Shown here: in pieces, positions 1 to 7,910 of the stretch
Position numbering within the stretch: the first letter of the stretch is position 1
Layout of the letters: the number at the start of each line of letters is the position of its first letter
Assembly: GCA_039029315.1 (NCBI GenBank)
Contig: JBCCGK010000056.1
Location: forward strand, 9,430 to 73,429
Origin: JBCCCJ01 sp039029315
GTDB taxonomy: Bacteria; Bacteroidota; Bacteroidia; J057
Direction: 5' to 3'
Length of the DNA: 64,000 nt
Made by a program: the position numbers and the translations under genes
Notes under the pieces: model-generated
What the model was told of the DNA's origin: nothing
What the model saw: only the letters and a program-made list of their open reading frames with translations
Databases searched by the model: none

Positions 1-309
1 GCCTATAGAGTTCGTGTGACGCCCGTTGATTCATCTCGGACCACCTCCATGGATCCTGCATCCTTTCGCCCCTTGTCTTTGTATCCCAATCCCGCAAAAA
101 CTGCTATTCATGTATCGACCGAGGGCTTGAAAGGCTTGTTGGGAATGCAAGTACTCGACATGTACGGCCGTTTGGTGAAGCATCAGTTTCAATATGCCAA
201 GGGGGAACAAATCCTGTCGATCGAAGACTTAGCCTCCGGGATCTATTTCTTGCGAGTGCAAGAAGTCAGAGGAAAGGACGTCCATCAAGGCCGTTTTGTC
301 AAACGCTAA
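1..309 (+). CDS. C-terminal part of a secreted protein with T9SS type A sorting domain (5' truncated)
   Basis: The reading frame is open from base 1 and ends at a TAA at 307-309, so the gene begins left of the window. The visible ~102 residues contain a type A sorting domain: the YPNPAK motif, then a beta-rich region with MYGRLV, and the closing SGIYFLRVQ strand and basic FVKR end. In Bacteroidota this domain targets proteins through the type IX secretion system and is cleaved when the protein is attached to, or released from, the cell surface. The catalytic or binding part lies outside the window, so its function cannot be told. A GTG at position 16 is in frame but is an internal codon, not a start. 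Confidence 0.85.
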   Translation, partial: AYRVRVTPVDSSRTTSMDPASFRPLSLYPNPAKTAIHVSTEGLKGLLGMQVLDMYGRLVKHQFQYAKGEQILSIEDLASGIYFLRVQEVRGKDVHQGRFVKR

Positions 310-353
310 AGCGCCAAGTAGGTGTGTCTTCAAACAACCCCAATCATACCCAG

Positions 354-1031
354 ATGAAAGAAAGGCAAGCTCTGGCTCAACAATTTCTGATTTCGACCCT
401 GGATGCAATAAAACAGGAAGAAAAAATAGAAGGCTTTGCATATATGTGGTTGGAAGTAATTATTGACATTTCCTTTTTGAATGGCTTTGAGGAATTAATG
501 GAAGAAGCGCTTCAGCTAAGAACTTCCCCTAAAAAACATGGACATCCCCTCATTGGTGCCATCACCAACATCCTAAAGCCAAATACGCGTCCAGTCTATG
601 ATTGGCCGAAGACGAAAGAGGAACTAGAAAAAAAGTACACATACAACAATGTAATTGACTTTTTGAAGCTCATGGAAAATTCCGGATCAGGGTACCTAAT
701 CCTTAAGAACCCGAATCAGCTTGAAGCTGCAATTCGCCTTGCCAAAGATGATTATGAACTGGAATTAATTGCTTGCTCTCTGTGTGTGCATGGCCATTTT
801 GAGGTGGCCCAGAAGATGATTGATAAGGAATTATCAAAATTTCCTCATCGCATACATGTGGTAAACCTTGTCAGGTGTATCGAATTGTTTAGAAAGAACG
901 AATTCCATAAAGCGAAAGCCATGCTAGATCTGATCTATCCCGAGAAAAAGAGCAATTGGGACAATTTAATACTCGCTCGCGGAATTTTGGGATATCAAGC
1001 ATGGGGAGGTTATCCATTTTCAGATTATTAG
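354..1031 (+). CDS. Hypothetical protein, helical, no recognised family
   Basis: A 225-residue protein from the ATG at 354; a GTG at 324 would add ten residues and is equally possible because no ribosome site is visible at either. There is no signal peptide or membrane segment, so it is probably cytoplasmic. The sequence is rich in Leu, Glu and Lys and looks alpha-helical. The segment around residues 110-205, with repeated 'A..L' helices, could be degenerate tetratricopeptide-like repeats, but I do not recognise a family. It starts 45 bp after the T9SS-sorted gene and shows no functional link to it. A weak hairpin (GATC...GATC inside GGGAAC/GCTCCC arms, about 1033-1070) follows the stop and may end transcription. 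Confidence 0.65.
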   Translation: MKERQALAQQFLISTLDAIKQEEKIEGFAYMWLEVIIDISFLNGFEELMEEALQLRTSPKKHGHPLIGAITNILKPNTRPVYDWPKTKEELEKKYTYNNVIDFLKLMENSGSGYLILKNPNQLEAAIRLAKDDYELELIACSLCVHGHFEVAQKMIDKELSKFPHRIHVVNLVRCIELFRKNEFHKAKAMLDLIYPEKKSNWDNLILARGILGYQAWGGYPFSDY

Positions 1032-1519
1032 GAGGGAACAGCAAAGATCAATAGTAGATCCTGCTCCCTGATACACCTGGAATGAAGGACATGGCTACCC
1101 TTTGCGAGTGTGGAACAGATGAGAGGTCGTCTCAGAGACTGTCAGAATAAGCAAACATGGGTATGAAATCCTCACCAATTGTGCCGACGAACGGGAACAG
1201 TTAGTCTTCACGAACTCCAACCCTCTTCAGAAGCTCAGAGGGGCAATCATCAAGAGAATGTTCAATCTGATTCATAAGCAGCAGAAACCCACAAAATATC
1301 TCCGGCTGCCCTGCAGGAATCCTGCTAGTCGATCCAGAGGAACAGACTAGTGGTTCAAGCCATAAGTTCTTGACAATCCAAGTCTGGTCCTTTTGCACTC
1401 CACCTGCCTTATTTTTTCCTCAGATAGCACGCTATCTTCCTCAAAAATGCCTTGGTGGAGCACAAAAATCCTACGACTTAATGATCAGAAACTTAAGTCT
1501 TGAACCACTAGCAATAATG
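1032..1519. other. Gap between convergent genes; holds one small repeat
   Basis: No credible coding sequence is seen on either strand. The left 300 bp shows nothing recognisable beyond a weak hairpin near 1033-1070. The right part (1347-1511) is a short inverted-repeat element, listed separately. Confidence 0.5.
1347..1511. repeat. MITE-like element with ~30-bp imperfect terminal inverted repeats
   Basis: The ends CTAGTGGTTCAAG (1347-1359) and CTTGAACCACTAG (1499-1511) are perfect inverted copies, and the match continues inward with interruptions (TAAGTT, TGA) for about 30 bp. The outermost CTAG on both sides could be a 4-bp target duplication of the C(T/A)A(G/A) kind used by IS5-group transposases; this is inference. 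It carries no gene, so any movement would need a transposase supplied in trans. It ends 9 bp from the stop codon of the NmrA-like gene. Confidence 0.6.
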
Positions 1520-2149
1520 TTAGGCTCCCTCTATCATGATGGCTTTTCCATCAAAAGAAGTATCCTTGAGGCAGTCCACAAAACATGTAGCCACATCAGA
1601 GCGAGAAATGAATTTGGGAAAGAAAACCGTCGGTTTGTCTATGATTCTATAAGTCCCTTTCCCATCCTTGTCTGTAAGTCCTGCGGGTCGAATCACCACA
1701 AAAGGCACCTTTTTTTCTTCAAGAACTCTTTTTTCCGCTCTTTCAAAAACCTGAAATCCTTCCTTGCCACCGATGAGTTGAAGAAGGAATTTGACAAAGC
1801 CGGAAGAGCCTCCTATACCAATACTTGAAATCATGAGACAGCGCGGTGGCGTGGTCTGTGCAGCTGCAGCCTTCATGATATGATCATAGGCTTGTTCCAT
1901 AATAAAGATTTTCCTGCCGGGATTCCCCAAACAACTGACAAGGATATCCACGCCTGAGACAGCATTGGTGACATCCTCAAAATTCGTTGCATCTCCCTTT
2001 ACAACTTCCACCTTGGGATTGCCAGAAAGGCTATATTTTTCAGGACTCCTGACAAAGGCTTTGATGTTATATCCAGCGGCCAATGCTTGATTGACAAAAT
2101 GACTCCCCACTTTGCCAGTTGCACCAAATACAAGAACAGTTTTATTCAT
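1520..2149 (-). CDS. NAD(P)-binding, NmrA/atypical SDR family protein
   Basis: A 209-residue protein starting at the ATG at 2147-2149. The N-terminus is a Rossmann nucleotide-binding motif, VLVFGATGKVG (residues 5-15), followed by the usual beta-alpha pattern with DILVSCLG and MISSIGIG strands and the late PFVVIRPAGLTD segment. This is the layout of the short 'SDR_a5/NmrA-like' group (about 200-300 residues), which includes biliverdin-reductase-B-like reductases and redox-sensing NmrA proteins. Many members lack the Tyr-x-x-x-Lys catalytic pair of classical SDRs, and none is visible here, so the reaction cannot be assigned. It is probably cytosolic and monocistronic. Two near-palindromes upstream (2196-2228) suggest repression by a dimeric regulator. 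Confidence 0.85.
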   Translation of the reverse strand: MNKTVLVFGATGKVGSHFVNQALAAGYNIKAFVRSPEKYSLSGNPKVEVVKGDATNFEDVTNAVSGVDILVSCLGNPGRKIFIMEQAYDHIMKAAAAQTTPPRCLMISSIGIGGSSGFVKFLLQLIGGKEGFQVFERAEKRVLEEKKVPFVVIRPAGLTDKDGKGTYRIIDKPTVFFPKFISRSDVATCFVDCLKDTSFDGKAIMIEGA

Positions 2150-2195
2150 TTTGATTGGTTAAGAGTTAGGGTTCTGTAAAATTATAAAATCCCCA

Positions 2196-2228
2196 CTATA
2201 CATAATATAGCACTATACCAAAGTATAG
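2196..2228 (-). promoter_or_regulatory. Putative operator: two tandem near-palindromes upstream of the NmrA-like gene
   Basis: CTATA-N5-TATAG (2196-2210) is followed by CTATAC-CAAA-GTATAG (2213-2228); their centres are about 17 bp apart and they lie 47-79 bp before the start codon. Paired TATAC/GTATA palindromes at such genes are often bound by HxlR- or MarR-type winged-helix repressors. No such regulator gene is in the window, so this is inference from shape only. Confidence 0.4.
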
Positions 2229-2423
2229 GGTAAGTTTGACGAAAAAGACAAAGATGAATAAATCATTGGAAGACAGGATTGCAGAATTCAATAGCAGTAT
2301 CCCCAAATCGATAAGCGTAAAAGGTTAACCCATTATTTTTGGGGGATAGGCTACGATTTTTATAATCATGCTGAAGAAAATTTCACTTCTGTACACTGTT
2401 ATCAGTACAGGCAGGCTAGGCCG

Positions 2424-2790
2424 CCAAAAAGTTGCAAAGAAATCTAAAAACAAAGGAAAATAAAAAACGTACAGTTGTGAATAAATTTTGGTAGCGCAAT
2501 ACATGTAAGGCTGTCATGGTACGTAGCAATGATCGGCAGACCATTGCTAGGTGGGATGTTATCGAAGAGAATGCCTTCCTATCTACGATATGCAAAGCGA
2601 GAGATGGTCTGCCGATCATCTCTACAAATATTCTCTCGGAAGATTAGCATTACAGTTGAACCACTACCTAAATTTTCAATGAGAATTAATCAACATCACC
2701 TAAAAATAGCGAAGTTCATTCATTCAAAAAGACGGCTTCCAGAGCATATGGGAGGATTTTTCTCCTATAAAAATGGACAAAGTCAAACTA
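2424..2790 (+). repeat. Interspersed repeat, interrupted by a smaller element
   Basis: Bases 2424-2489 and 2677-2790 together match the minus strand of about 10660-10855 almost base for base; the shared segments include the GGAGGATTTTTCTCCTATAA hairpin and the GACAAAGTCAAACT end. The 187-bp difference is exactly the 179-bp element at 2490-2668 plus one copy of its 8-bp target. The left part seen in the other copy, with its palindrome and outer inverted repeat, is not conserved here. Open frames running through the region are artefacts of the repeat. Confidence 0.85.
2490..2668 (+). mobile_element. Non-autonomous hairpin element, copy 1 (179 bp), with perfect 8-bp target duplication
   Basis: The ends GGTAGCGC... 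and ...CCACTACC form an imperfect 23-bp inverted repeat (pattern GGTAGYGNNNNANNTGTAAKGCT). Both sides carry the direct repeat TAAATTTT (2482-2489 and 2669-2676). The repeat copy near 10.8 kb has a single TAAATTTT at the same point, so it represents the empty target. Inside are two hairpins: AGCAATG-loop-CATTGCT and GAGATG-loop-CATCTC, with loops ATCGGCAGAC and GTCTGCCGAT that are reverse complements of each other. No coding capacity. An 8-bp duplication and GG-starting ends resemble IS1595-like transposition, but the parent element is not identified. Confidence 0.85.
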
Positions 2791-3137
2791 AGGAACAGTC
2801 AAAAAACAACTATGTGCTTTTGCTTGATTTTTTGCACCATCTCAGCGTCAGAAAAAAGCTCGATTGGCCCGCCAAACTCATTTTTTCTTCCTTGATCTGG
2901 CGCAAATCTCGGCGCAAAAGTTACATCTTGTTTTTTTCCTATTCCTAAACATCTTCATATCCGCCTATCTTCCCTGGAGATCTGTGTTTAAATCCTATCG
3001 ATTATTCTTGTTTCGTGATGAGGTAATTTTTTCCATGATAAGCTAGCTGCCCTAACTATCCTTTTGATTCGCTCATCTGCTCAATGGCGATTGCGGTCAA
3101 GAATGTATTGGACTAGATTCCAGAAAATTCATGTATC
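2791..3137. other. Non-coding upstream region of the T9SS propeller-like gene
   Basis: About 350 bp after the interspersed repeat with no credible coding sequence and no strong hairpin. It presumably contains the promoter of the following gene; no clear Bacteroidota promoter (TTTG with TAnnTTTG) could be fixed. Confidence 0.4.
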
Positions 3138-4823
3138 ATGAAAAACCTGGCATCTTTTCTTCTCATCCTATTCTGGTTTACTATCTTCTCCTACAGCCAA
3201 AACACCTTCTGGATCGTCAAAGGTGGCGCAGGAGATGAAGTGGGCAATTATCGTTCGGCACACCTTGATACGACTGCGGGAGGGAATCTACTTTGGCTTT
3301 ATAACACTACCTCCACTCCTTCGGGCTCAGAAGATATTGTGATGGAAGTCTGGCCCAAAGGTGGCAATTCTCCCCAAGCCGAATTGTTTCTGGGATATCC
3401 CAACCATATCCGTCTCAACAACCTGCAACGGTACCAGGACCAATTATATCTAAGCACTGCAATGGTCAATCCTGCGGTTTCTTCCAATACGCGTGCGGGC
3501 TTGATCAGACTAGATACCAATGGGGTGTATATCAGCAGCTTCATGCACGATGGCTCGCAAATGGGGAATTATGGCAATGCTTATCAATGTGTGTTCCTTC
3601 AAGACACCACTTTTTTATTTGGACAGGCACGTTCCAGTGCTGGTAGTGGCAACCGAGAAGATTTTTATTGGGCCAAATTGGACCTCAATACCAACAGTTC
3701 ACTTGCGGCAAAACGCTGGAATGGCTTTGGGACCGAACGGATTCGCGATGCTCTAGCCAGTCAAACAGGGGATAGCATTTTCGCTGCAGCTTATTCGTAT
3801 AGCAGTTCGAGTAATACACGGCCTGTATGGTTTCATTTCGATAAACAAGGCAATATTGTTCAGCAGTACTACTATTTGATGCCCGCACCCACATGGGGCA
3901 ACTATTATGGGAGTTTTTTCGAAATAGATCGCAGAGGCACAGATTCATTAGTGGCTATTGGTAAAATAGGGCTTCATGATATAATCAGAGTCCCAATGGG
4001 CATGGATGGACAAGCTGGTCCAAGTGTGCGATACAGCAGCAGTAATTCCGGTGTGGGAATTCGTATTCATGGCACTCAAAGCTATGGGAATCAATTATTG
4101 CTTTATGGGTATCTGGATAATGAAAGCATGGGCAGTGGTGGGGAGGAAGGATTTTTGATGTCGCTTGATGCTCAAGGCAATGTATTATGGGCAAAGATGT
4201 ACGGAGGGAGCGGAGACGAACAGATTACTGACCTCCAGGTGACGACAGATGGCTTTTATTTGACCGGCAAAACCAATACGTCCGGCCAGGGGGGGTGGGA
4301 TGCGATGCTACTCAAAACGGATCTTAATGGAAACATAAGCCAGTTAAGCCCATGTTTTAGCATTATCCCCTACACTGCTTTTGTCAATACATCAGCCTTA
4401 GTGATTACTCGCACTAGTCTTAGTGTAGCCAATTCTGGTGCTTTGACCGCGCATAGTGGACCAAGTATGAGCAGTATTCCAAGCAGCAATATTTTCGATG
4501 ATAATTGTAATGTATTGGGTTGGCAAAGTGAGGAAAATCCCGAAGATGAAGTACCTCTCTTCAAAGAGGCTGGGTTCAAGGTCTTTCCCAATCCCTTCAG
4601 AGAACGATTGAACATTGAGCTTGATGGCCCTGCCGATCAGTTGGAGGTAGCTTTGGTAGACCAGTTCGGTCGTTTGGTGCATCAGGAACATGCAGGACTT
4701 CTCGGAGAGTCAACATATGAATGCTCATTGCCTCAGCTGACTTCTGGTGTATATATCCTACAAGTGAAGGCCTATCATAAAGGAAAAATGAAGCGATATC
4801 AAACATCCTTATTGCATCGCTAG
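3138..4823 (+). CDS. Secreted propeller-like protein with T9SS type A sorting domain
   Basis: A 561-residue protein with a clear signal peptide (residues 1-20, ending FSYSQ). The body shows repeated blade-like motifs such as GGSGDEQITDLQVTTDGFYLTG and AMLLKTDLNGN, which are typical of the SBBP/delta-60-like beta-propellers common in Bacteroidota secreted proteins. Residues ~485-561 form a type A sorting domain (FKVFPNPF, DQFGRLV, SGVYILQVKAY, basic end), so the protein should cross the outer membrane through T9SS and be surface-bound or released. No catalytic site is visible; it probably has an adhesive or structural role, which is inference. It stands alone between a repeat region and oppositely oriented genes. 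Confidence 0.85.
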   Translation: MKNLASFLLILFWFTIFSYSQNTFWIVKGGAGDEVGNYRSAHLDTTAGGNLLWLYNTTSTPSGSEDIVMEVWPKGGNSPQAELFLGYPNHIRLNNLQRYQDQLYLSTAMVNPAVSSNTRAGLIRLDTNGVYISSFMHDGSQMGNYGNAYQCVFLQDTTFLFGQARSSAGSGNREDFYWAKLDLNTNSSLAAKRWNGFGTERIRDALASQTGDSIFAAAYSYSSSSNTRPVWFHFDKQGNIVQQYYYLMPAPTWGNYYGSFFEIDRRGTDSLVAIGKIGLHDIIRVPMGMDGQAGPSVRYSSSNSGVGIRIHGTQSYGNQLLLYGYLDNESMGSGGEEGFLMSLDAQGNVLWAKMYGGSGDEQITDLQVTTDGFYLTGKTNTSGQGGWDAMLLKTDLNGNISQLSPCFSIIPYTAFVNTSALVITRTSLSVANSGALTAHSGPSMSSIPSSNIFDDNCNVLGWQSEENPEDEVPLFKEAGFKVFPNPFRERLNIELDGPADQLEVALVDQFGRLVHQEHAGLLGESTYECSLPQLTSGVYILQVKAYHKGKMKRYQTSLLHR

Positions 4824-4883
4824 CTAGGTCGAGACGATCATCCAGACGAATCCTGTCATGCATTCCTGACATCAACCAATCTA

Positions 4884-6113
4884 TCAGCCAAATCGATTCT
4901 TCAAAGACTTTGTCAATTCATGGTAGACAAAAAATAAAGATCCTCCCATCGCACTCATGCCCAATTTTAACCTTTTGCCTTTTGCCATGCGAATGAGTTG
5001 TCGCGCATAGAATCCGCCCTCAGCGGTGGATTCGAATACCTTGATTCCAGTTCTTAAGACCAGATTGTCAAGCTTGTCGATCTCACCATCTAAAAATGCC
5101 GGAATGTCATCCAGATTGGTGATAAATGGACGGGCCATGCCGATTAAGTCCAGTTCTCCATTTTCCAGGGCTTGATTACAAAATTCAAAAGAGCGAAACC
5201 CTCCCGTAATCATGATGGGAACCTTGGTGATGGCTCGCACTTTTTGTGAAAACTCGATGAAATAGGCTTCTCTTTGAAGGGTACTGTCCTTTACTTTTTC
5301 GACCTCCTCATTCATTTCCAGAAAGACCAATTTCTCATAGGTACCACCCGAGATTTCCAACAAATCAATTTTGCCATCCAACATCTGAATAACTTCCAAT
5401 GACTCTGCTTCAGTAAAGCCGCCTCGCTGAAAATCAGAGGAATTGAGCTTCACGGATATGGGGAAATCCGCTCCAACAGCTTGCCGTACCTGTTCAATGA
5501 TACTCATCAGGAGGCGGCTTCTATTTTCCAGATTTCCGCCCCACTGATCGGTTCGGATGTTGGTCCTGGGAGACAGAAACTGGCTCAATAAGTAGCCATG
5601 AGCCGAATGAATTTGTATTCCCGTAAAGCCTGCCTTTTTGCAAATCGTAGCTGCTTTCACAAAGCCTGATATCACCTCTTGGATATCTGCCTCGGTCATG
5701 GCTCTGGGTTTGCCAAATAGTCCCAACAGATGCAATTGAACTTCAGAGGGTGCCAAAGGACGGAGAGTTGAAAAGCGGTTTGTCTGTCTTCCCGCATGCG
5801 AAATTTGCACCCAAGCATGATTCCCGACAGATGTCGCTGCCTCTGCCATCAAGGTTAATTTGGGGAGGATCTTGTCATCCCCTACATAGATATTTCCCGC
5901 AGACTCCAGATGGATGCGGTCTACCAGGACATTTCCCGTGATCAATAGGCCTGCCCCCGTGGCAGCCCATTTTTTGTATAAGTGATTGTGCTGAGCAGTT
6001 GGCTCAAGATTTGTATCACTGATTCTTTCTGTCATGGCTGCCTTCACCAGACGATTGTTGATAATGGCTCCACATGGCAATTCCAGGGGGCTTTGGATCA
6101 AATTCTTTTTCAT
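4884..6113 (-). CDS. NADH:flavin oxidoreductase, Old Yellow Enzyme family
   Basis: A 409-residue protein with an FMN-binding TIM-barrel. The diagnostic segment is at residues ~185-215: IQIHSAHGYLLSQFLSPRTN followed by R(T)DQWGGNLENR, the substrate and FMN-binding core of OYE enzymes. The start NRLVKAAMTE and the late ITGGFRS and LIGMARPFI strands also fit. Enzymes of this family use NAD(P)H to reduce activated C=C bonds; the natural substrate is often unknown and is not told by the context. The last ~30 residues include a hydrophobic stretch (GGSLFFVYHE) beyond the usual barrel end, perhaps a membrane contact. It lies 26 bp downstream of the serine hydrolase gene on the same strand and may share a transcript with it. 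Confidence 0.9.
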   Translation of the reverse strand: MKKNLIQSPLELPCGAIINNRLVKAAMTERISDTNLEPTAQHNHLYKKWAATGAGLLITGNVLVDRIHLESAGNIYVGDDKILPKLTLMAEAATSVGNHAWVQISHAGRQTNRFSTLRPLAPSEVQLHLLGLFGKPRAMTEADIQEVISGFVKAATICKKAGFTGIQIHSAHGYLLSQFLSPRTNIRTDQWGGNLENRSRLLMSIIEQVRQAVGADFPISVKLNSSDFQRGGFTEAESLEVIQMLDGKIDLLEISGGTYEKLVFLEMNEEVEKVKDSTLQREAYFIEFSQKVRAITKVPIMITGGFRSFEFCNQALENGELDLIGMARPFITNLDDIPAFLDGEIDKLDNLVLRTGIKVFESTAEGGFYARQLIRMAKGKRLKLGMSAMGGSLFFVYHELTKSLKNRFG

Positions 6114-6139
6114 AAACAGATGATGGGTTGAATGGTCAA

Positions 6140-7498
6140 TCAGCTAGCAGATTGATTGGTCTCATTGCCTGATGTTGCTCGAATAATATCTCTTAGAAAA
6201 GCATTCCTATCTATGTCTTTGCTCAAGCCTAATCTTACTACCACCAAATCTTTGGAAGGAATGATAAAGACGTATTGCCCCTCAAAGCCATTGCAGGAAA
6301 ACAAATCACTGGGCACATCTTCATAGGCAACATGGTCTTGATTGTGCCAAAACTGTCCTCCATACAGGCCGCCACTTTGCTTGGTGGCTTGCCGAACAAA
6401 ATCCACCCAGGAAGTATCAATGATTTGATCCCCAAACCAATTGCCTACATTCAGATACAATAGCCCAAATTTTGCCCAATCTCTGGCAGTAGCATAACCG
6501 TAAGAAGATCCGATATAATTTCCGGATTCATCCGTTTCCAGCACCATGGAGTGCATCCCGATTTTTCGAAATAACCGTTCATGTGGAAAGGCCAGATATT
6601 CTTTCTGGGTGGTAAATTCTTTTTTGATTAAGCCAGCAATTAAGTTCGTTGTTCCGCTTGAGTAAGACCATTTTGTTCCAATGGCGGTCTCCAATGGATA
6701 TTGAATGACATCTTTCACCATATCTTCGCTGAGAAACAGCATTTTATTGACATCTGAGAGAGCTCCGTAATCTTCATTGAAGGCCAGGCCACTGTGCATG
6801 TGCAACAAATCAACCAAGCGAATGTTCTGTCGTTCATCCGTCCATTCTTCAAACAAATGATCGTCTTCCAGACTCATCTTCCCATCTTTCACCATGATAC
6901 CGACCAGGGTGCCGACAATACTTTTATTCATCGACCAGCCCAGCAGCTCTGTGTTTTCATCCACTCCATTAGCATACTTCTCAGCAATCAAAGTGTCCTT
7001 GTAGACCACAACGACAGCTCTTGTTTTCATAGAATCCATATCAAGAGAAGGATCAAAAATCGCGTCGATGGCCTGATCCAAAGCAGCATAGTCTACGCCT
7101 TCCATGGAATGATTCACCACCGATTCGCCTAGCGGCCACTCCGCAGTCATATTCTTTTCTACTTCCGGCAAATCCAGATGCACTTGATAGTCATCTTCTC
7201 CCTGCAACAATACGCAGCCAATGTTTTTCCTATACACCGCTGTTCTGCTTCCCATGCCATATACGGTGGAAGTTACCGTTTTGGCTTCCTCATCAATCAC
7301 ACTAGTCGTTCCGGGGATGGAAGTCAAATCCTCCTCTTGGATTTGCTCTTGTGACATTCCCGCAACAAAATGACAGGTACACATTTTTTTTGCTGCATAT
7401 CCTGCACCAATGGGTATCATAGGATACTGTGTCATATAAGCATAGAGAGTGGCTAGACCGATCAAAATTGCGAAAATAATTAGGCCTTTTTTTATCAT
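6140..7498 (-). CDS. Serine hydrolase of the beta-lactamase (class C/esterase) family
   Basis: A 452-residue protein. Residues 1-21 form a single membrane segment (LIIFAILIGLATLYAY), likely a signal anchor, so the catalytic domain should face the periplasm. The catalytic SxxK motif is S189-M-N-K192 and the second motif is the Tyr279-centred YSS, in the usual order and spacing of class C-type folds; the HSG around residues 235-237 and the end VFIIPSKDLVVVRLG also fit. Such proteins include esterases, D-amino-acid peptidases and, rarely, true beta-lactamases; the substrate is not evident. The ~120 residues between the anchor and the domain are longer than usual and include a CTCH pair of cysteines. 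Next to an Old Yellow Enzyme gene. Confidence 0.88.
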   Translation of the reverse strand: MIKKGLIIFAILIGLATLYAYMTQYPMIPIGAGYAAKKMCTCHFVAGMSQEQIQEEDLTSIPGTTSVIDEEAKTVTSTVYGMGSRTAVYRKNIGCVLLQGEDDYQVHLDLPEVEKNMTAEWPLGESVVNHSMEGVDYAALDQAIDAIFDPSLDMDSMKTRAVVVVYKDTLIAEKYANGVDENTELLGWSMNKSIVGTLVGIMVKDGKMSLEDDHLFEEWTDERQNIRLVDLLHMHSGLAFNEDYGALSDVNKMLFLSEDMVKDVIQYPLETAIGTKWSYSSGTTNLIAGLIKKEFTTQKEYLAFPHERLFRKIGMHSMVLETDESGNYIGSSYGYATARDWAKFGLLYLNVGNWFGDQIIDTSWVDFVRQATKQSGGLYGGQFWHNQDHVAYEDVPSDLFSCNGFEGQYVFIIPSKDLVVVRLGLSKDIDRNAFLRDIIRATSGNETNQSAS

Positions 7499-7910
7499 GG
7501 ATAGTAGGAGTAATTGTTAGACAACTGAGATTGATCTTCTGTCAATTCCGGATGACAAATAAATGGACAAAAGGCTGTCGACAAAATAAATTAGGGAATA
7601 TTGTGATTTGGGGGTTTGGGGAGGGATATATCTGGTGTCTGAGAGCATCATTATCTGATTCGCACGCGGCAGATTGCATCTGCTGTGTGGAGAAATTCCC
7701 GAGCTTTGTAAGCTCTCCGAACACAGTAAGTTGCAAACTTTGGCGATTTGTGTAGGCGGGAGGTGCAAATTCCCGCCAGCGATTCAGAGATTTGGTGAGA
7801 CATAGAAATCTGATAATCAATAACTTGAATGTAATTTTCCTCCCTCTCACTCTCCCTCCCGAGGGAGACAGGCCGCCCACAGCCCTTGTCATTGACAATA
7901 AATAACATTC
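7499..7910. other. Non-coding region with an ordered set of hairpins
   Basis: No believable gene on either strand. Four hairpins stand in a row: GCAGAT-TGC-ATCTGC (7669-7683), GAGCTT-TGT-AAGCTC (7701-7715), GGCGGGA-N9-TCCCGCC (7755-7777) and TCTCCCTC-CC-GAGGGAGA (7851-7868). The sequence AAATTCCCG occurs twice, before and within the second and third hairpins. The last hairpin and its flanks recur near 52.95 kb with a compensated base pair. This may be a repeat family or a structured transcript; a role is not established. Confidence 0.5.

Noticed and set aside
2529..2948. Open frame of 139 codons
   Set aside because: It is created by the inserted hairpin element and the repeat around it, and it has no conserved protein pattern.
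7542..7898. Open frame of 118 codons on the minus strand in the hairpin-rich gap
   Set aside because: Its reading runs through several perfect hairpins; the composition and low conservation of frame suggest a repeat, not a gene.
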